Origin: Amycolatopsis antarctica
GTDB lineage: Bacteria > Actinomycetota > Actinomycetes > Mycobacteriales > Pseudonocardiaceae
Length of the DNA: 64,000 bases
NCBI RefSeq assembly: GCF_002262875.1
Contig: NZ_NKYE01000012.1
Location: 1 to 64,000, forward strand
Reading direction: 5' to 3'
Part shown: positions 8,267-17,264 of the stretch, piece after piece
How positions within the stretch are numbered: position 1 is the first letter of the stretch
Layout: the number at the start of each line of letters is the position of its first letter
The notes under the pieces: generated by a model
What the model was told of the DNA's origin: nothing
Database searches by the model: none
Seen by the model: the letters and a program-made list of their open reading frames with translations, nothing else
Position numbers and translations under genes: made by a program

Positions 8267-9076
8267 TCAGGACGGCTGGCAGACCGGGCACCAGTAGAGG
8301 TTGCGGCCCGCCAGTTCCCGGTGCAGGACGGCCGTGCCGCAACGCAGGCAGGGTTGCCCGGTGCGGCGGTAGACGTACACCTCGCCGCCGTGCCGGTCCT
8401 CGCGCGGCGCCCGCCCGGTGACCTCCGGCAGATCCGCGTGGTCGACGGTGTCGATCCGCCCGCTCCGCGCGCCGATCCGCATCAACGCCACCAGGTCGGC
8501 CCAGATCTCCTTCCACTGCAACGGATCCAGCCGCCGGCCGGGCAGATCGGGTGCGATTCCGTGCCGGAACAGGATCTCGGCGCGGTACACGTTTCCGACG
8601 CCCGCGAGCACCGACTGGTCCATCAGCAACGCGGCCAGGCTGGTCCGGGAACGGCTGATCCGCTCGAAGGCCGCCTCCGGTTTCGCGTCCCGGCGCAGCG
8701 GATCCGGGCCGAGCCGGGACCGGATGACGTCCACCTGCTCCGGGCCGAGCAGCTCACACCGGTTCGGCCCGCGCAGGTCCGTCCAATGTGTACTGCCCAC
8801 CATCCGCATCCGCACCTGGCCGACCGGTTCGGCTGGCGGCAGCGCAGCCTCACCGAAGGTGCCGTAGAGGCCGAGGTGGACGTGCACGATCCCGTGTGGA
8901 CCGTAGTCGTGGAAGAGATGCTTTCCGTGCGCCTCGGCCGATCGCAGCACCTGTCCGTCCACAGTGGACGCCTCGGCGGCGAAGCGGCCCTGCGGGCTGG
9001 AGACGGCGACGGGCCTGCCCGCGTACCGCCGGCGGTGCAGCCGGGCGAGGCGGTGGAGTGTGTGTCCCTCGGGCAT
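8267..9076 (-). CDS. nei: Fpg/Nei-family DNA glycosylase (Nei-like)
   Basis: A 269-residue base-excision repair glycosylase/AP lyase. The N-terminal MPEGHTLHRLA supplies the catalytic Pro2 and Glu3. The helix-two-turn-helix segment is MDQSVLAGVGNVYRAEILFR (about residues 150-170). A C-terminal zinc finger has Cys243, Cys246, Cys263 and Cys266. It matches the Rv2464c position in the mycobacterial order. It starts 4 nt after the stop of the small membrane protein and belongs to the rpiB operon. Confidence 0.92.
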   Translation of the reverse strand: MPEGHTLHRLARLHRRRYAGRPVAVSSPQGRFAAEASTVDGQVLRSAEAHGKHLFHDYGPHGIVHVHLGLYGTFGEAALPPAEPVGQVRMRMVGSTHWTDLRGPNRCELLGPEQVDVIRSRLGPDPLRRDAKPEAAFERISRSRTSLAALLMDQSVLAGVGNVYRAEILFRHGIAPDLPGRRLDPLQWKEIWADLVALMRIGARSGRIDTVDHADLPEVTGRAPREDRHGGEVYVYRRTGQPCLRCGTAVLHRELAGRNLYWCPVCQPS

Positions 9077-9080
9077 CGGC

Positions 9081-9434
9081 TCAGACCAGCAGGAGTGCGG
9101 CGAGCAGGGTGGCCAGGACGTCGAGCACCAGGCAGGCGACGGCGATCAGCAGGCCGCGCAGGGTGGCCGTACCCGCACGCACCAGCGGGCGCGACCGCGC
9201 CCCGGCGACCAGGCTGACGAGAATGGACAGCAGGATCACCAACCCGGCGAGCACCACGGCCACCAGAGTGCAACCGAGGAAACCGGTGCCGGCGCAGGAA
9301 CCGAGTCCGATGCCTGCCCGGCTCTGCAGGCCGACGACCGCGGCGGTACCGAGCGTGGTGAGCAGTACCGCGGTCAGCGGTGTCAGCAGCCACGCGTGGC
9401 CGGGCACCTGCCCGGCACCGCCGCCGTCGGTCAT
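9081..9434 (-). CDS. Small polytopic membrane protein
   Basis: A 117-residue protein with three predicted transmembrane helices (about residues 16-36, 55-78 and 90-115). It is sandwiched between rpiB and nei. Its ATG (9434) overlaps the rpiB stop by 4 nt, and nei begins 4 nt after its stop, so it is a bona fide operon member. It has no recognisable family and no counterpart I know of in the mycobacterial version of this operon. Confidence 0.7.
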   Translation of the reverse strand: MTDGGGAGQVPGHAWLLTPLTAVLLTTLGTAAVVGLQSRAGIGLGSCAGTGFLGCTLVAVVLAGLVILLSILVSLVAGARSRPLVRAGTATLRGLLIAVACLVLDVLATLLAALLLV

Positions 9435-9919
9435 GCCGGCAGTGCGGGCGGGGTACCGGTGCGCTCGTAGTCGGTGAGCTGACGTACCCGCCTGCCGTGC
9501 CGCTCGTCCGGGGACACCGGGGTGGCCAGGAACGCCTCGACGATCGCGGTGGCCTCCTCCGCCGAGTGCATCCGCGCGCCGAGGCCGATGATCTGCGCGT
9601 GGTTGTGCTCGCGGGTCAGCGTCGCCGTCTCGACGCTCCAGGCGAGGCCGGCCCTGGCGCCCTCGACCTTGTTGGCGGCGATCTGCTCGCCGTTGCCGGA
9701 GCCGCCGACCACGATGCCGAGGCTGCCCTCGTCGGCGACCACGCGGCGCGCGGTCTCGATGCAGAAGGCGGGGTAGTCGTCGGCGGCGTCGTAGACGGCC
9801 GGGCCGATGTCGGTGACCTGGTGGCCCTGGTCGGTGAGGTGGGCGACGAGGAGGTTCTTCAGCTCGAAGCCGGCATGGTCGGATCCCAAGTAGACACGCA
9901 CGGCGCCGAAGTCTGCCAT
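9431..9919 (-). CDS. rpiB: Ribose-5-phosphate isomerase B
   Basis: A 162-residue RpiB/LacA/LacB-family enzyme that interconverts ribose-5-phosphate and ribulose-5-phosphate in the pentose phosphate pathway. Visible are the substrate-binding GSDHAGFELK near the start and the anion-hole segment GGSGNGEQIAANK. Glu78 falls where actinobacterial RpiB enzymes use glutamate in place of the usual cysteine base. Start ATG 9919. First gene of the operon rpiB - membrane protein - nei, as Rv2465c precedes Rv2464c. Confidence 0.93.
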   Translation of the reverse strand: MADFGAVRVYLGSDHAGFELKNLLVAHLTDQGHQVTDIGPAVYDAADDYPAFCIETARRVVADEGSLGIVVGGSGNGEQIAANKVEGARAGLAWSVETATLTREHNHAQIIGLGARMHSAEEATAIVEAFLATPVSPDERHGRRVRQLTDYERTGTPPALPA

Positions 9920-9961
9920 CCCCTCGGCGCGCCACGGCACGCCGCCCGGCATGCTGGGAAC

Positions 9962-10747
9962 ATGCGACTGGACGCGATGGCCGGGATGGACGTGTTCGGC
10001 CAGGCAGGACACGACATCCGGATGGAATGGAGTATGGAGGGCATCTCCGCGCTCGCGGCGGACTGCGTGGTGCTGGTGGTGGTCGACGTGCTGGCGTTCT
10101 CCACCACCGTCGACCTGGCCCTGCACCGCGGCAGCCGGGTCAGGCCGGTGCGCTGGGACGATCCCGCCGACGTCGCCGCGGCCAAGGCCGAGGGCGCCAC
10201 CGTCCCGGACGAGCGCGGCTGGAAGCTGCGGCCGAGCACGGTGCACACCACCGCACCCGGCACCTACCTGGCGCTGCCCTCCCCCAACGGGGCGGCCCTG
10301 AGCAAGGCCGCCGCCGACACCGGCAGGCATGTGCTGACCGGTTGCCTGCGCAACGCCAGGGCGGTGGCCCGGCTGGCTCGCACGCTCGCCGAGGACGCGC
10401 CGATCGGCGTCATCCCGGCGGGTGAGCGCTGGGGCGTCGACCTGGCGGGCACGCACACCGAGGGGCCGCTGCGGCCGTGCGCGGAGGACCACCTCGGGGC
10501 CGGTGCGATCGTCGACGCGCTGATCGCGCTCGGCGTGCAGTGGCCGTCGCCGGAAGCCTCCCTGGCGGCGCGGGCGTTCCGGGCCGCGGGCCCGGACGTC
10601 GGCGCCGTGGTGGCCGGTTCGTCCTCGGGACAGGAGCTGCGGGCGAAGGGGCTCGGTGCCGATGTGGACCTCGCCATCGCGGTCAACCGCTCCGAGGTGG
10701 CACCGTTCCTGGTCCGCGGCGACTTCGTCGACGTCGCGACCCACTGA
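9962..10747 (+). CDS. ComB-like 2-phosphosulfolactate phosphatase family protein
   Basis: A 261-residue protein of the ComB family. The core reads VVVDVLAFSTTVDLAL (about residues 39-54), then LPSPNGAALS and CLRNARAVA. It ends with GAGAIVDAL and VDLAIAVNRSEVAPFL. In archaea ComB hydrolyses 2-phosphosulfolactate in coenzyme M synthesis. Bacterial homologues in organisms without coenzyme M act on unknown substrates, so the activity is open here. Divergent from rpiB with a 42-bp gap. ATG 9962 is used; in-frame ATGs lie just downstream. Confidence 0.78.
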   Translation: MRLDAMAGMDVFGQAGHDIRMEWSMEGISALAADCVVLVVVDVLAFSTTVDLALHRGSRVRPVRWDDPADVAAAKAEGATVPDERGWKLRPSTVHTTAPGTYLALPSPNGAALSKAAADTGRHVLTGCLRNARAVARLARTLAEDAPIGVIPAGERWGVDLAGTHTEGPLRPCAEDHLGAGAIVDALIALGVQWPSPEASLAARAFRAAGPDVGAVVAGSSSGQELRAKGLGADVDLAIAVNRSEVAPFLVRGDFVDVATH

Positions 10748-10802
10748 CCCGATACTGACCCGATACTGACCCGACCGAGCCGCCGTCCCGGGAGGAAGCA
10801 CC

Positions 10803-11627
10803 GTGCGCGGACAACTCTGGCTGGAACCGGCCGACGGGGTTCTCGTCCGCCGCCACGAGGAACTCGACCTGAACATCGGCCTGGTGCTCGGCGACGGCGG
10901 TTGCCTGGTGATCGACACGCGCGGCGACGCCGAGCAGGGTGCCGACCTGGCCGCCGCGGTACGCGAGGTCACCGCGGACCCGTGGACGGTGGTGATCACG
11001 CACGCGCACTTCGACCACTGTTTCGGTACCGAGGCCTTCGGTGACTGCGAGGTGTGGGCGCAGCGGGGCGCTCACGCGGTGCTGGCCGCGGAGGGAGCGG
11101 CGATCCGTTCCGCCTGGGCGGCGCGTTACCGGCGGGAGGGGCGCACCGACCGCGCCGAGGCGATCCTGGCCAGTGAACCCGTTCTGCCCGGCAAGCTGGT
11201 GGACGACCGGGCCGGCCTCACCGTCGGCGGCCGCCGGATCGAACTCGGCTGGTTCGGTCCAGGGCACACCGGCCACGACCTGGTGGTGCACGTGCCCGAC
11301 GCCGGGGTGGCCTTCGCGGGCGACCTGGTGGAGAACGGGCCCGGCGGCCGCTACACGACGGAGTCGTTCGGGCCGGACTGCTCACTGCGGGAATGGCCGG
11401 ACGCGCTCACCGGGCTCCTGTCACTGGACGCGCGCGTGATCGTCCCCGGCCACGGTGACCTCGTGGACCCGCCGTTCGTTGCCGCCCAACGCGCATCGCT
11501 GACCGCGCTGGCCGGCCTCGACCGGCGGCTGGAGTCCGGTGAGCTCAGTCCCGCCGAGGTCCTCGCCGCCGCGCCGTTCGCCCACGACGTCACCCGATCG
11601 GCGATTCCCGCGAGCGGCGGCGCCTGA
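10803..11627 (+). CDS. Metallo-beta-lactamase-fold hydrolase
   Basis: A 274-residue enzyme of the MBL superfamily. The metal-binding motif THAHFDH supplies His67, His69, Asp71 and His72. Later ligands appear in GPGHTGHD, the FAGDLVENG aspartate and VPGHGD. This resembles the quinoprotein relay/glyoxalase II-like subgroup; the substrate is unknown. The GTG start at 10803 follows GGAGGAAG. Its last 38 nt overlap the 3' end of the convergent CPBP protease gene. Confidence 0.85.
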   Translation: MRGQLWLEPADGVLVRRHEELDLNIGLVLGDGGCLVIDTRGDAEQGADLAAAVREVTADPWTVVITHAHFDHCFGTEAFGDCEVWAQRGAHAVLAAEGAAIRSAWAARYRREGRTDRAEAILASEPVLPGKLVDDRAGLTVGGRRIELGWFGPGHTGHDLVVHVPDAGVAFAGDLVENGPGGRYTTESFGPDCSLREWPDALTGLLSLDARVIVPGHGDLVDPPFVAAQRASLTALAGLDRRLESGELSPAEVLAAAPFAHDVTRSAIPASGGA

Positions 11628-12528
11628 GCTGGCCGGTGGCGGCCAGCACGACCGCCATACCACCCAGCACGATCCAGCCCGTCCAGCCGAGCAGCCCGGC
11701 CTGGAGCGGATCGGGGGTGCGTTCCGCGTCGCCCATCGCCAGCATCAGCGGCGGCATGACGTGGCTGATCACCGTGTGCGCGGTGACCGTCGGCCAGACC
11801 GAACCGGTGCGCAGCCGGATCCAGCCGATGAAGACGCCGACGAGTACGCCACCGATCACGGCAGCGGGGACCGCGATCACCATGCCGTAGCCGGGGAACT
11901 GGCCGCCGAGCAACACCGTCGGCAGGTGCCACAGCGCCCACAGCACGCCCATCACCAGCAGCGCCCTCGGCGTGCCCAGCGGCAACAGCCGCGGCAGCAG
12001 GTAGCCCTGCCAGCCGATCTCCTCGCCGAGGAACAGCGGCAGGAACAGCACCGAGGTCAGCAGGTGCGCGGCGATCCAGCCGAGCGCGGGCAGCAGCGGC
12101 GGACCGGTACCCGGCCCCGCCCCGGTCTCCTCGCGCAGCCCGGAGAACCCGTGCAGATCGAACTCGAACACGCCGAACGCGCTCGCCAGCACCGCGGACA
12201 GCACGATCAGCGCCGTGGTCAGCACGAACGCCTTCGCGCAGGAGACCAGCGTCTGCCGCAACGTGCCGGGCAGGCGCAGGCCCAGTTCGCCGGGCAGGTC
12301 GCGAAGCCGGCGGCCCCCGCGCAGCAGCACCGCGGCCGCCGCCAGCGCGGGGGTCAGCATCATCGCCCAGAGGAACACCTGGACGTCCAGCCCGCCGGTG
12401 TCGGCGGCGTCGGTCCGGCGGAAACCGGACAGCCAGATCGGGGTCATCACGACCCAGGCGCCCACGTAGGCGAGGACGGCGAACAGCCGTATCTCGCTCC
12501 AGCGAACGGAGCGATACGGGTTGAGCAT
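11590..12528 (-). CDS. CPBP-family intramembrane metalloprotease
   Basis: A 312-residue polytopic membrane protein of the CPBP (CAAX protease and bacteriocin-processing, Abi) family. The glutamate pair lies in FLGEEIGWQGYLLPRL, and the histidines in LWALWHLPTV and TVTAHTVISHV. Members cleave substrates within the membrane; the target is unknown. The ATG at 12528 is preferred over the one at 12567 because GGGAG sits upstream of it and the extra residues are not hydrophobic or conserved. Its 3' end overlaps the convergent MBL gene. Confidence 0.85.
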   Translation of the reverse strand: MLNPYRSVRWSEIRLFAVLAYVGAWVVMTPIWLSGFRRTDAADTGGLDVQVFLWAMMLTPALAAAAVLLRGGRRLRDLPGELGLRLPGTLRQTLVSCAKAFVLTTALIVLSAVLASAFGVFEFDLHGFSGLREETGAGPGTGPPLLPALGWIAAHLLTSVLFLPLFLGEEIGWQGYLLPRLLPLGTPRALLVMGVLWALWHLPTVLLGGQFPGYGMVIAVPAAVIGGVLVGVFIGWIRLRTGSVWPTVTAHTVISHVMPPLMLAMGDAERTPDPLQAGLLGWTGWIVLGGMAVVLAATGQLRRRRSRESPIG

Positions 12529-12660
12529 GACGGACTCCCAGCTACGGCCGATGGAACCAGCTTCCATCGTCGAGACTAGGAATCCGCGGCCTCGCGATCA
12601 GCAGCGCTGAACCCCGTTCCCGGGTGTAGTGAGCCCTACCGGGTCACTGCAGCTCGGTCC

Positions 12661-13272
12661 TCAATCGAACTTGAGGTCACCCGTGCGAGTGCGCTTCAAC
12701 TCGAAGAAATCCGGATACTGCGCCATCATGCGCGCCCCGTCGAACACCCGGACGGCGTCCTCGCCGCGCGGGATCGAGCTGAGCACCGGGCCGAAGAAGG
12801 CGACACCGTCGACGTGCAGGGTCGGCGTGCCGACGTCCTCGCCCACCGGGTCCATGCCCTCGTGGTGGCTGACCCGCAGCGCCTCGTCGTACTCGGTGGA
12901 GTTCGCCGCACCGGCGAGTTCCGGTGCGCCGACGGCGTCCAGGGACTCCTTCAGCACCGCTTCGACGTCCTTGTTTCCCTCGTTGTGGTACTTGGTGCCG
13001 AACGCGGTGTAGTAGTCGCGGACCTTGTCCTGGCCGTACTTCTGCTCCAGCGCGATCGCGACCCGGACCGGCCCCCACGCCTTGGCCATCAGCTCGCGGT
13101 ACTCCGGCGGCAGGTCCCGGCCGTCGTTGAGCACCGCCAGGCTCATCACCCGGAACCTCAGGTCGATGTCGCGCTGTTGCTCGACCTCGAGAATCCAGCG
13201 CGACGTGATCCACGCGAAGGGGCACGCGGGGTCGAAGTAGAAGTCGACGCGGGTCGGCGTGGCTGCGGTCAT
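12661..13272 (-). CDS. DsbA-fold mycothiol-dependent reductase (Rv2466c type)
   Basis: A 203-residue thioredoxin-fold protein of the DsbA/2-hydroxychromene isomerase group, very like M. tuberculosis Rv2466c, a mycothiol-dependent nitroreductase. It keeps [48 protein letters not shown] and the terminal ELKRTRTG. The active site reads CPFAW, so the nucleophilic cysteine is present but the second cysteine of CPWC is alanine. This implies a monothiol mechanism using mycothiol. Divergent from pepN, exactly as in mycobacteria. Confidence 0.9.
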   Translation of the reverse strand: MTAATPTRVDFYFDPACPFAWITSRWILEVEQQRDIDLRFRVMSLAVLNDGRDLPPEYRELMAKAWGPVRVAIALEQKYGQDKVRDYYTAFGTKYHNEGNKDVEAVLKESLDAVGAPELAGAANSTEYDEALRVSHHEGMDPVGEDVGTPTLHVDGVAFFGPVLSSIPRGEDAVRVFDGARMMAQYPDFFELKRTRTGDLKFD

Positions 13273-13472
13273 CGAGGTTTCTCCCTGAGTCGGACGGATG
13301 TGCCCTGTGTCCGGGATCAACAGCGTCGCCGGCCGACTTTGTTCCCCGGCACGCTCGTTCGGCGTCGTCACCCGAGCGGCACTCATGATTGGATGCCAAA
13401 CGCACGACGCTACGGCGGCCGGGTACTACCGGCCGCCACCCACACGACCCGCTACCGACCACCGAGGTGCCT

Positions 13473-16040
13473 GTGCCCGCCCCAAACCTGACCCGTGAAC
13501 AAGCGCAGCAGCGCGCCGAACTGCTGGACGTCGAGTCCTACGACATCGAGCTCGACCTCACCGACGGCAACGGCCGTCCCGGCGAGGCCACGTTCGACTC
13601 GCGGACGACGATCCGGTTCACGAGCGCCCGCGCGGACGAGAGTTCCTGGGTCGACGTGGTGGCGGCGAACGTCCGCTCCGCCACGCTGAACGGCACCGCG
13701 CTGAACCTCACCGGGTACGTCGAGGACGACGGCCTCCCGCTGCCCGCGCTCGCCGCGTCCAACGAGCTGGTGGTGCACGCCGACTGCCGGTACATGAACA
13801 CCGGCGAGGGCGTGCACCGGTTCGTCGACCCGGTCGACGAGGGCGTGTACCTCTACACCCAGTTCGAGACCGCAGACGCCAAGCGCATGTTCGCCTGCTT
13901 CGACCAGCCTGACCTGAAGTCGGTGTACCGGCTGACGGTGACCGCGCCGAAGGACTGGAAGATCATCTCCAACGCGCTCGTCGAGTCCACCTCGGAGACC
14001 GCCGAGGGCGCCGTGCGCACGGTGTTCGCCGAGTCCGAGCGGATCTCCACCTATCTGGTCGCCCTGATCGCCGGGCCGTACGCCGAGTGGCGGGACGAAT
14101 ACGCCGACGAGCACAAGACGATCCCGCTGGGCATCTACTGCCGGGGCTCGCTCGCCGAGTACATGGACGCCGACCGGCTGTTCACCGAGACCAAACAGGG
14201 TTTCGGCTTCTACCATCGCAACTTCGGCACCCCGTACCCGTTCTCGAAGTACGACCAGCTCTTCGTGCCGGAGTTCAACGCCGGGGCGATGGAGAACGCC
14301 GGCGCGGTCACCTTCCTCGAGGACTACGTGTTCCGCAGCCGGGTGACCCGCTACTCCTACGAGCGGCGCGCCGAGACGCTGCTGCACGAGATGGCGCACA
14401 TGTGGTTCGGCGACCTGGTCACCATGCGCTGGTGGGACGACCTGTGGCTGAACGAGTCGTTCGCGACCTTCGCCAGCGTGCTGGCCCAGGCCGAGGCGAC
14501 CGAGTACGAGCACGCCTGGACCAGCTTCGCCAACATCGAGAAGTCCTGGGCGTACCGGCAGGACCAGCTTCCCTCCACGCACCCGATCGCCGCCGACATC
14601 GTCGATCTCCAGGCGGTCGAGGTGAACTTCGACGGCATCACCTACGCCAAGGGCGCCAGCGTGCTCAAGCAGCTCGTCGCCTACGTCGGACTGGAGAACT
14701 TCCTGTCCGGCCTGAAGCTGTACTTCGACGCGCACGCCTGGGGCAACGCCACGCTCGCCGACCTGCTCGCGGCACTGGAGAAGGCGTCCGGCCGGGACCT
14801 GTCCTGGTGGAGCGCGCAGTGGCTGGAGACCACCGGCCTGAACTCCCTGCGTCCGCGCTTCGAGACCGACGACTCCGGCACCATCACCGCGTTCGAGGTG
14901 GTGCAGAGCGGCGCCAAGCCCGGTGCCGGTGAGCTGCGCACGCACCGCATCGCGATCGGCTGCTACGAGGACGGCCCGGACGGCAGGCTGGTCCGCACCA
15001 ACCGGATCGAGCTGGACGTCGACGGGGAACGGACGCCCGTGGCGGAGCTGGTCGGCACGAAGGCCGCCAAGCTCGTACTGGTCAACGAGGACGACCTGAC
15101 CTACTGCACGATGCGGGTCGACCCGGCGTCGCTGGCGACCCTGATCGACCGGATCGCCGACATCGACGAGCCGCTGCCCCGCACGCTGTGCTGGTCGGCG
15201 GCGTGGGAGATGACCCGCGAGGCCGAGCTGAAGGCCCGCGACTTCGTCACGCTGGTGCTGCGCGGCATCCACGGCGAGACCGAGGTCGGCGTCGTGCAGC
15301 GGCTGTTGCTGCAGGCCCAGACCGCGCTGAACTCCTACGCCGAACCGGCGTGGGCGGCGCAGCACGGCTGGCCCGCGTTCACCGAGCGGATGCTGGAGCT
15401 GGCGACCTCCGCCGAGGCGGGCTCCGACCATCAGCTCTCCTGGGTCAACTCGCTGACCGGTTCGGTGCTGGACGAGCACACCGTCGCCGTCCTCGCGGGC
15501 TGGCTCGACGGCTCGGCCCCGCTGCCCGGGCTGACCGTGGACACCGACCTGCGCTGGCGGCTGCTGCACGCGCTGGTCGCGCACGGCAAGGCGGGCGAGG
15601 CGGAGATCGACGCCGAGCAGGCCAGGGACGACACGGCCACCGGTCGCAGGCACGCCGAGCGGGCGCGCGCGCTACGTCCGACCGAAGCGGCGAAGACCGA
15701 CGCCTGGCAGCGCGCCATCCACGACGACGAACTGCCGAACGCCGTGAGCAACGCCCTGATCTCCGGTTTCTCCCACCCGGCGCAGAAGGGCATGCTCGGC
15801 GAGTACGTGGAGAAGTACTTCGCGATGGTGGACGAGGTGTGGCAGCGCCGGTCCAGCGAGAGGGCCCAGCCGACGGTGGTCGGCCTGTTCCCCTCGTGGG
15901 CGGTCGACAAGGTCGGCATCGACGCGGCGGACACCTGGCTCGCCGGTGGCCACCCCGCCTCGCTGCGCCGGCTGGTGTCCGAGGGCAGGGCCGGGCTGGT
16001 TCGCGCCCTCGCGGCACGGGAGTTCGACCAGCAGGCATGA
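13473..16040 (+). CDS. pepN: Aminopeptidase N (M1 family)
   Basis: An 855-residue zinc metallo-aminopeptidase that removes N-terminal residues from peptides in the cytoplasm. The exopeptidase motif GAMEN is at 271-275. The zinc site is HEMAH (His305, Glu306, His309) with Glu328 in NESF 18 residues on. The ERAP1-like C-terminal helical domain is complete, and the length is normal for actinobacterial PepN. The GTG at 13473 has GAGG 5 nt upstream; the 28-residue in-frame extension is Arg/Pro-rich and rejected. Counterpart of Rv2467. A hairpin terminator follows at 16094-16130. Confidence 0.94.
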   Translation: MPAPNLTREQAQQRAELLDVESYDIELDLTDGNGRPGEATFDSRTTIRFTSARADESSWVDVVAANVRSATLNGTALNLTGYVEDDGLPLPALAASNELVVHADCRYMNTGEGVHRFVDPVDEGVYLYTQFETADAKRMFACFDQPDLKSVYRLTVTAPKDWKIISNALVESTSETAEGAVRTVFAESERISTYLVALIAGPYAEWRDEYADEHKTIPLGIYCRGSLAEYMDADRLFTETKQGFGFYHRNFGTPYPFSKYDQLFVPEFNAGAMENAGAVTFLEDYVFRSRVTRYSYERRAETLLHEMAHMWFGDLVTMRWWDDLWLNESFATFASVLAQAEATEYEHAWTSFANIEKSWAYRQDQLPSTHPIAADIVDLQAVEVNFDGITYAKGASVLKQLVAYVGLENFLSGLKLYFDAHAWGNATLADLLAALEKASGRDLSWWSAQWLETTGLNSLRPRFETDDSGTITAFEVVQSGAKPGAGELRTHRIAIGCYEDGPDGRLVRTNRIELDVDGERTPVAELVGTKAAKLVLVNEDDLTYCTMRVDPASLATLIDRIADIDEPLPRTLCWSAAWEMTREAELKARDFVTLVLRGIHGETEVGVVQRLLLQAQTALNSYAEPAWAAQHGWPAFTERMLELATSAEAGSDHQLSWVNSLTGSVLDEHTVAVLAGWLDGSAPLPGLTVDTDLRWRLLHALVAHGKAGEAEIDAEQARDDTATGRRHAERARALRPTEAAKTDAWQRAIHDDELPNAVSNALISGFSHPAQKGMLGEYVEKYFAMVDEVWQRRSSERAQPTVVGLFPSWAVDKVGIDAADTWLAGGHPASLRRLVSEGRAGLVRALAAREFDQQA

Positions 16041-16093
16041 CCCGGGTGCGGGGCGGGCCGTTCCGGCGGCCGCCCCGCACACCACGGATACGG

Positions 16094-16130
16094 CAAAGGG
16101 CCCCGCGGCGATGCGCCGCGAGGCCCTTTG
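16094..16130. terminator. Bidirectional terminator between pepN and the DUF5130 gene
   Basis: A 9-bp stem (16094-16102 with 16122-16130) and a 7-bp stem (16104-16110 with 16114-16120) are separated by one C-A mismatch, with a 3-nt loop. It lies between two convergent genes and can serve both. Confidence 0.75.
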
Positions 16131-16145
16131 TCGCAGGTGGGTACC

Positions 16146-16643
16146 TCAGCTCGCGGGCTGCGGCCCGACCTGTTCGGTCATCATCCGCAGGCTGCTGACC
16201 AGGCCGCCGATCAGGTCGCCCTCCTTGAAGGAGGCCACCATGCTCATCACGGCGAACTTGGCGAGCCGGTCGGGCAGGCGCTGGAACGCGTCCTCGCCGG
16301 TGACGATCTCCACGACACGCTCACCGGGCGACACGGCGATGAGCACGGCGTGGCCGGACCGGGAGCCGATGGAGGTGTGCAGCTTCTCCGCACCCGCGCG
16401 ACTGTCCTCGCCGAGTTCGCCGATGTAGACGGTGAAATCGAGGCCGGTCTCCCGGCTGGACAGCGTCAGCGCCTCGTCCAGGCGGGAGAGCTGCACCGCG
16501 TTGAATGGGCCGGATGGAGCAGCGGGCTCGTACATCTTGGCCGCCGAGACGCGCCCGCTCGCCGTAACGACGGCGCCGGTCTCCAGTCGGGACTGCTCGA
16601 TCGCGGTCGCGCCGCTCTCGTGCGTCAGTTCACCAGCTCCCAC
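16146..16643 (-). CDS. DUF5130 (TPM-like) domain protein
   Basis: A 165-residue protein matching the Rv2468c position and family (DUF5130). It has the TPM-fold style pattern DFTVYIGELGEDSRAGAEKLH followed by AVLIAVSPGERVVEIVTGEDAFQRLPD. Its biochemical role is unknown; related TPM folds occur in envelope proteins. The GTG at 16643 has an AGGAGG site 5 nt upstream. It overlaps the end of the upstream small membrane protein gene by 14 nt, indicating coupled translation. Confidence 0.82.
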   Translation of the reverse strand: MGAGELTHESGATAIEQSRLETGAVVTASGRVSAAKMYEPAAPSGPFNAVQLSRLDEALTLSSRETGLDFTVYIGELGEDSRAGAEKLHTSIGSRSGHAVLIAVSPGERVVEIVTGEDAFQRLPDRLAKFAVMSMVASFKEGDLIGGLVSSLRMMTEQVGPQPAS

Positions 16644-16878
16644 GGGCACCTCCTCGGGCTGTCGGGCGGCCGGCCCCGGCCGCGTCCGGAGCGGCCGTGT
16701 CGCGGGCTCCGACGCCGTCCGGGTTCGCACTCCACCACAGCGGCGGGTGCTCCCACTCCTGCCCTGGCCGGTACCGCGGGGTACCGGCGAACTTCGACCG
16801 CAGTGTGCCCAGGCTGAACGCCCCGTAGATGGCGAGGGGGATCAGCGCGAAGACCAGGATCGTCTCGACGATGTTCAC
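16630..16878 (-). CDS. Small membrane protein (Rv2468A type)
   Basis: An 82-residue protein with one transmembrane helix (residues 4-22), then FAGTPRYRPGQEWEHPPLWWSANPDG. That segment is characteristic of the small aa3-oxidase-associated or hypothetical membrane proteins found beside DUF5130 genes in actinobacteria. The start is the GTG at 16878, without an obvious ribosome site. Its 3' end overlaps the DUF5130 gene by 14 nt. Confidence 0.75.
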   Translation of the reverse strand: MNIVETILVFALIPLAIYGAFSLGTLRSKFAGTPRYRPGQEWEHPPLWWSANPDGVGARDTAAPDAAGAGRPTARGGARGSW

Positions 16879-17264
16879 GCGCGCAGCGTATCGGATGGCA
16901 CCCGGACCGGTCCCCCTCGGCCGGTGTCGCGCGAGACGGCCGTCCGCACGTTCCCGGGCACCTGCACGTGCACTCCGACCTGGACTCCCGGGCGTACCCG
17001 GAGTGGCACCGACAGTGTGCCGGGAGCGCGGCGGTGAAGCCCGTTCACCGCTTCGGACCTGCCGTCCGCCGAGTGCCACGCGCGGCATCCCACGTTGGGC
17101 CGAAGGGCGGTTCGCGAAAGGTCGCAACTCACCGTGCGTGCGGAGGCACCCAGCGAGTTTGCCTTGTCCGCGTTGACGATCCCTCGTACGTTTTTCACCT
17201 GTACGGGCCTTGCGCCGCGTTCTTCCCACCCGGTCGTAACCCACTGCTTTCAGGAGGACACGTC
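16879..17264. other. Intergenic region, promoters for divergent genes
   Basis: These 386 nt lie between the minus-strand membrane protein and the plus-strand GTRVT-repeat gene. No open frame here has credible codon usage or a ribosome site. It should hold both promoters. Just before the repeat gene is an AGGAGG at 17252-17257. Confidence 0.5.

Noticed and set aside
13452..15653. 733-codon open frame opposite pepN
   Set aside because: Antisense shadow of pepN with no recognisable product.
16875..17198. Minus-strand 107-codon frame upstream of the small membrane protein
   Set aside because: Codon usage is unlike the neighbours, there is no ribosome site, and it covers the promoter region.
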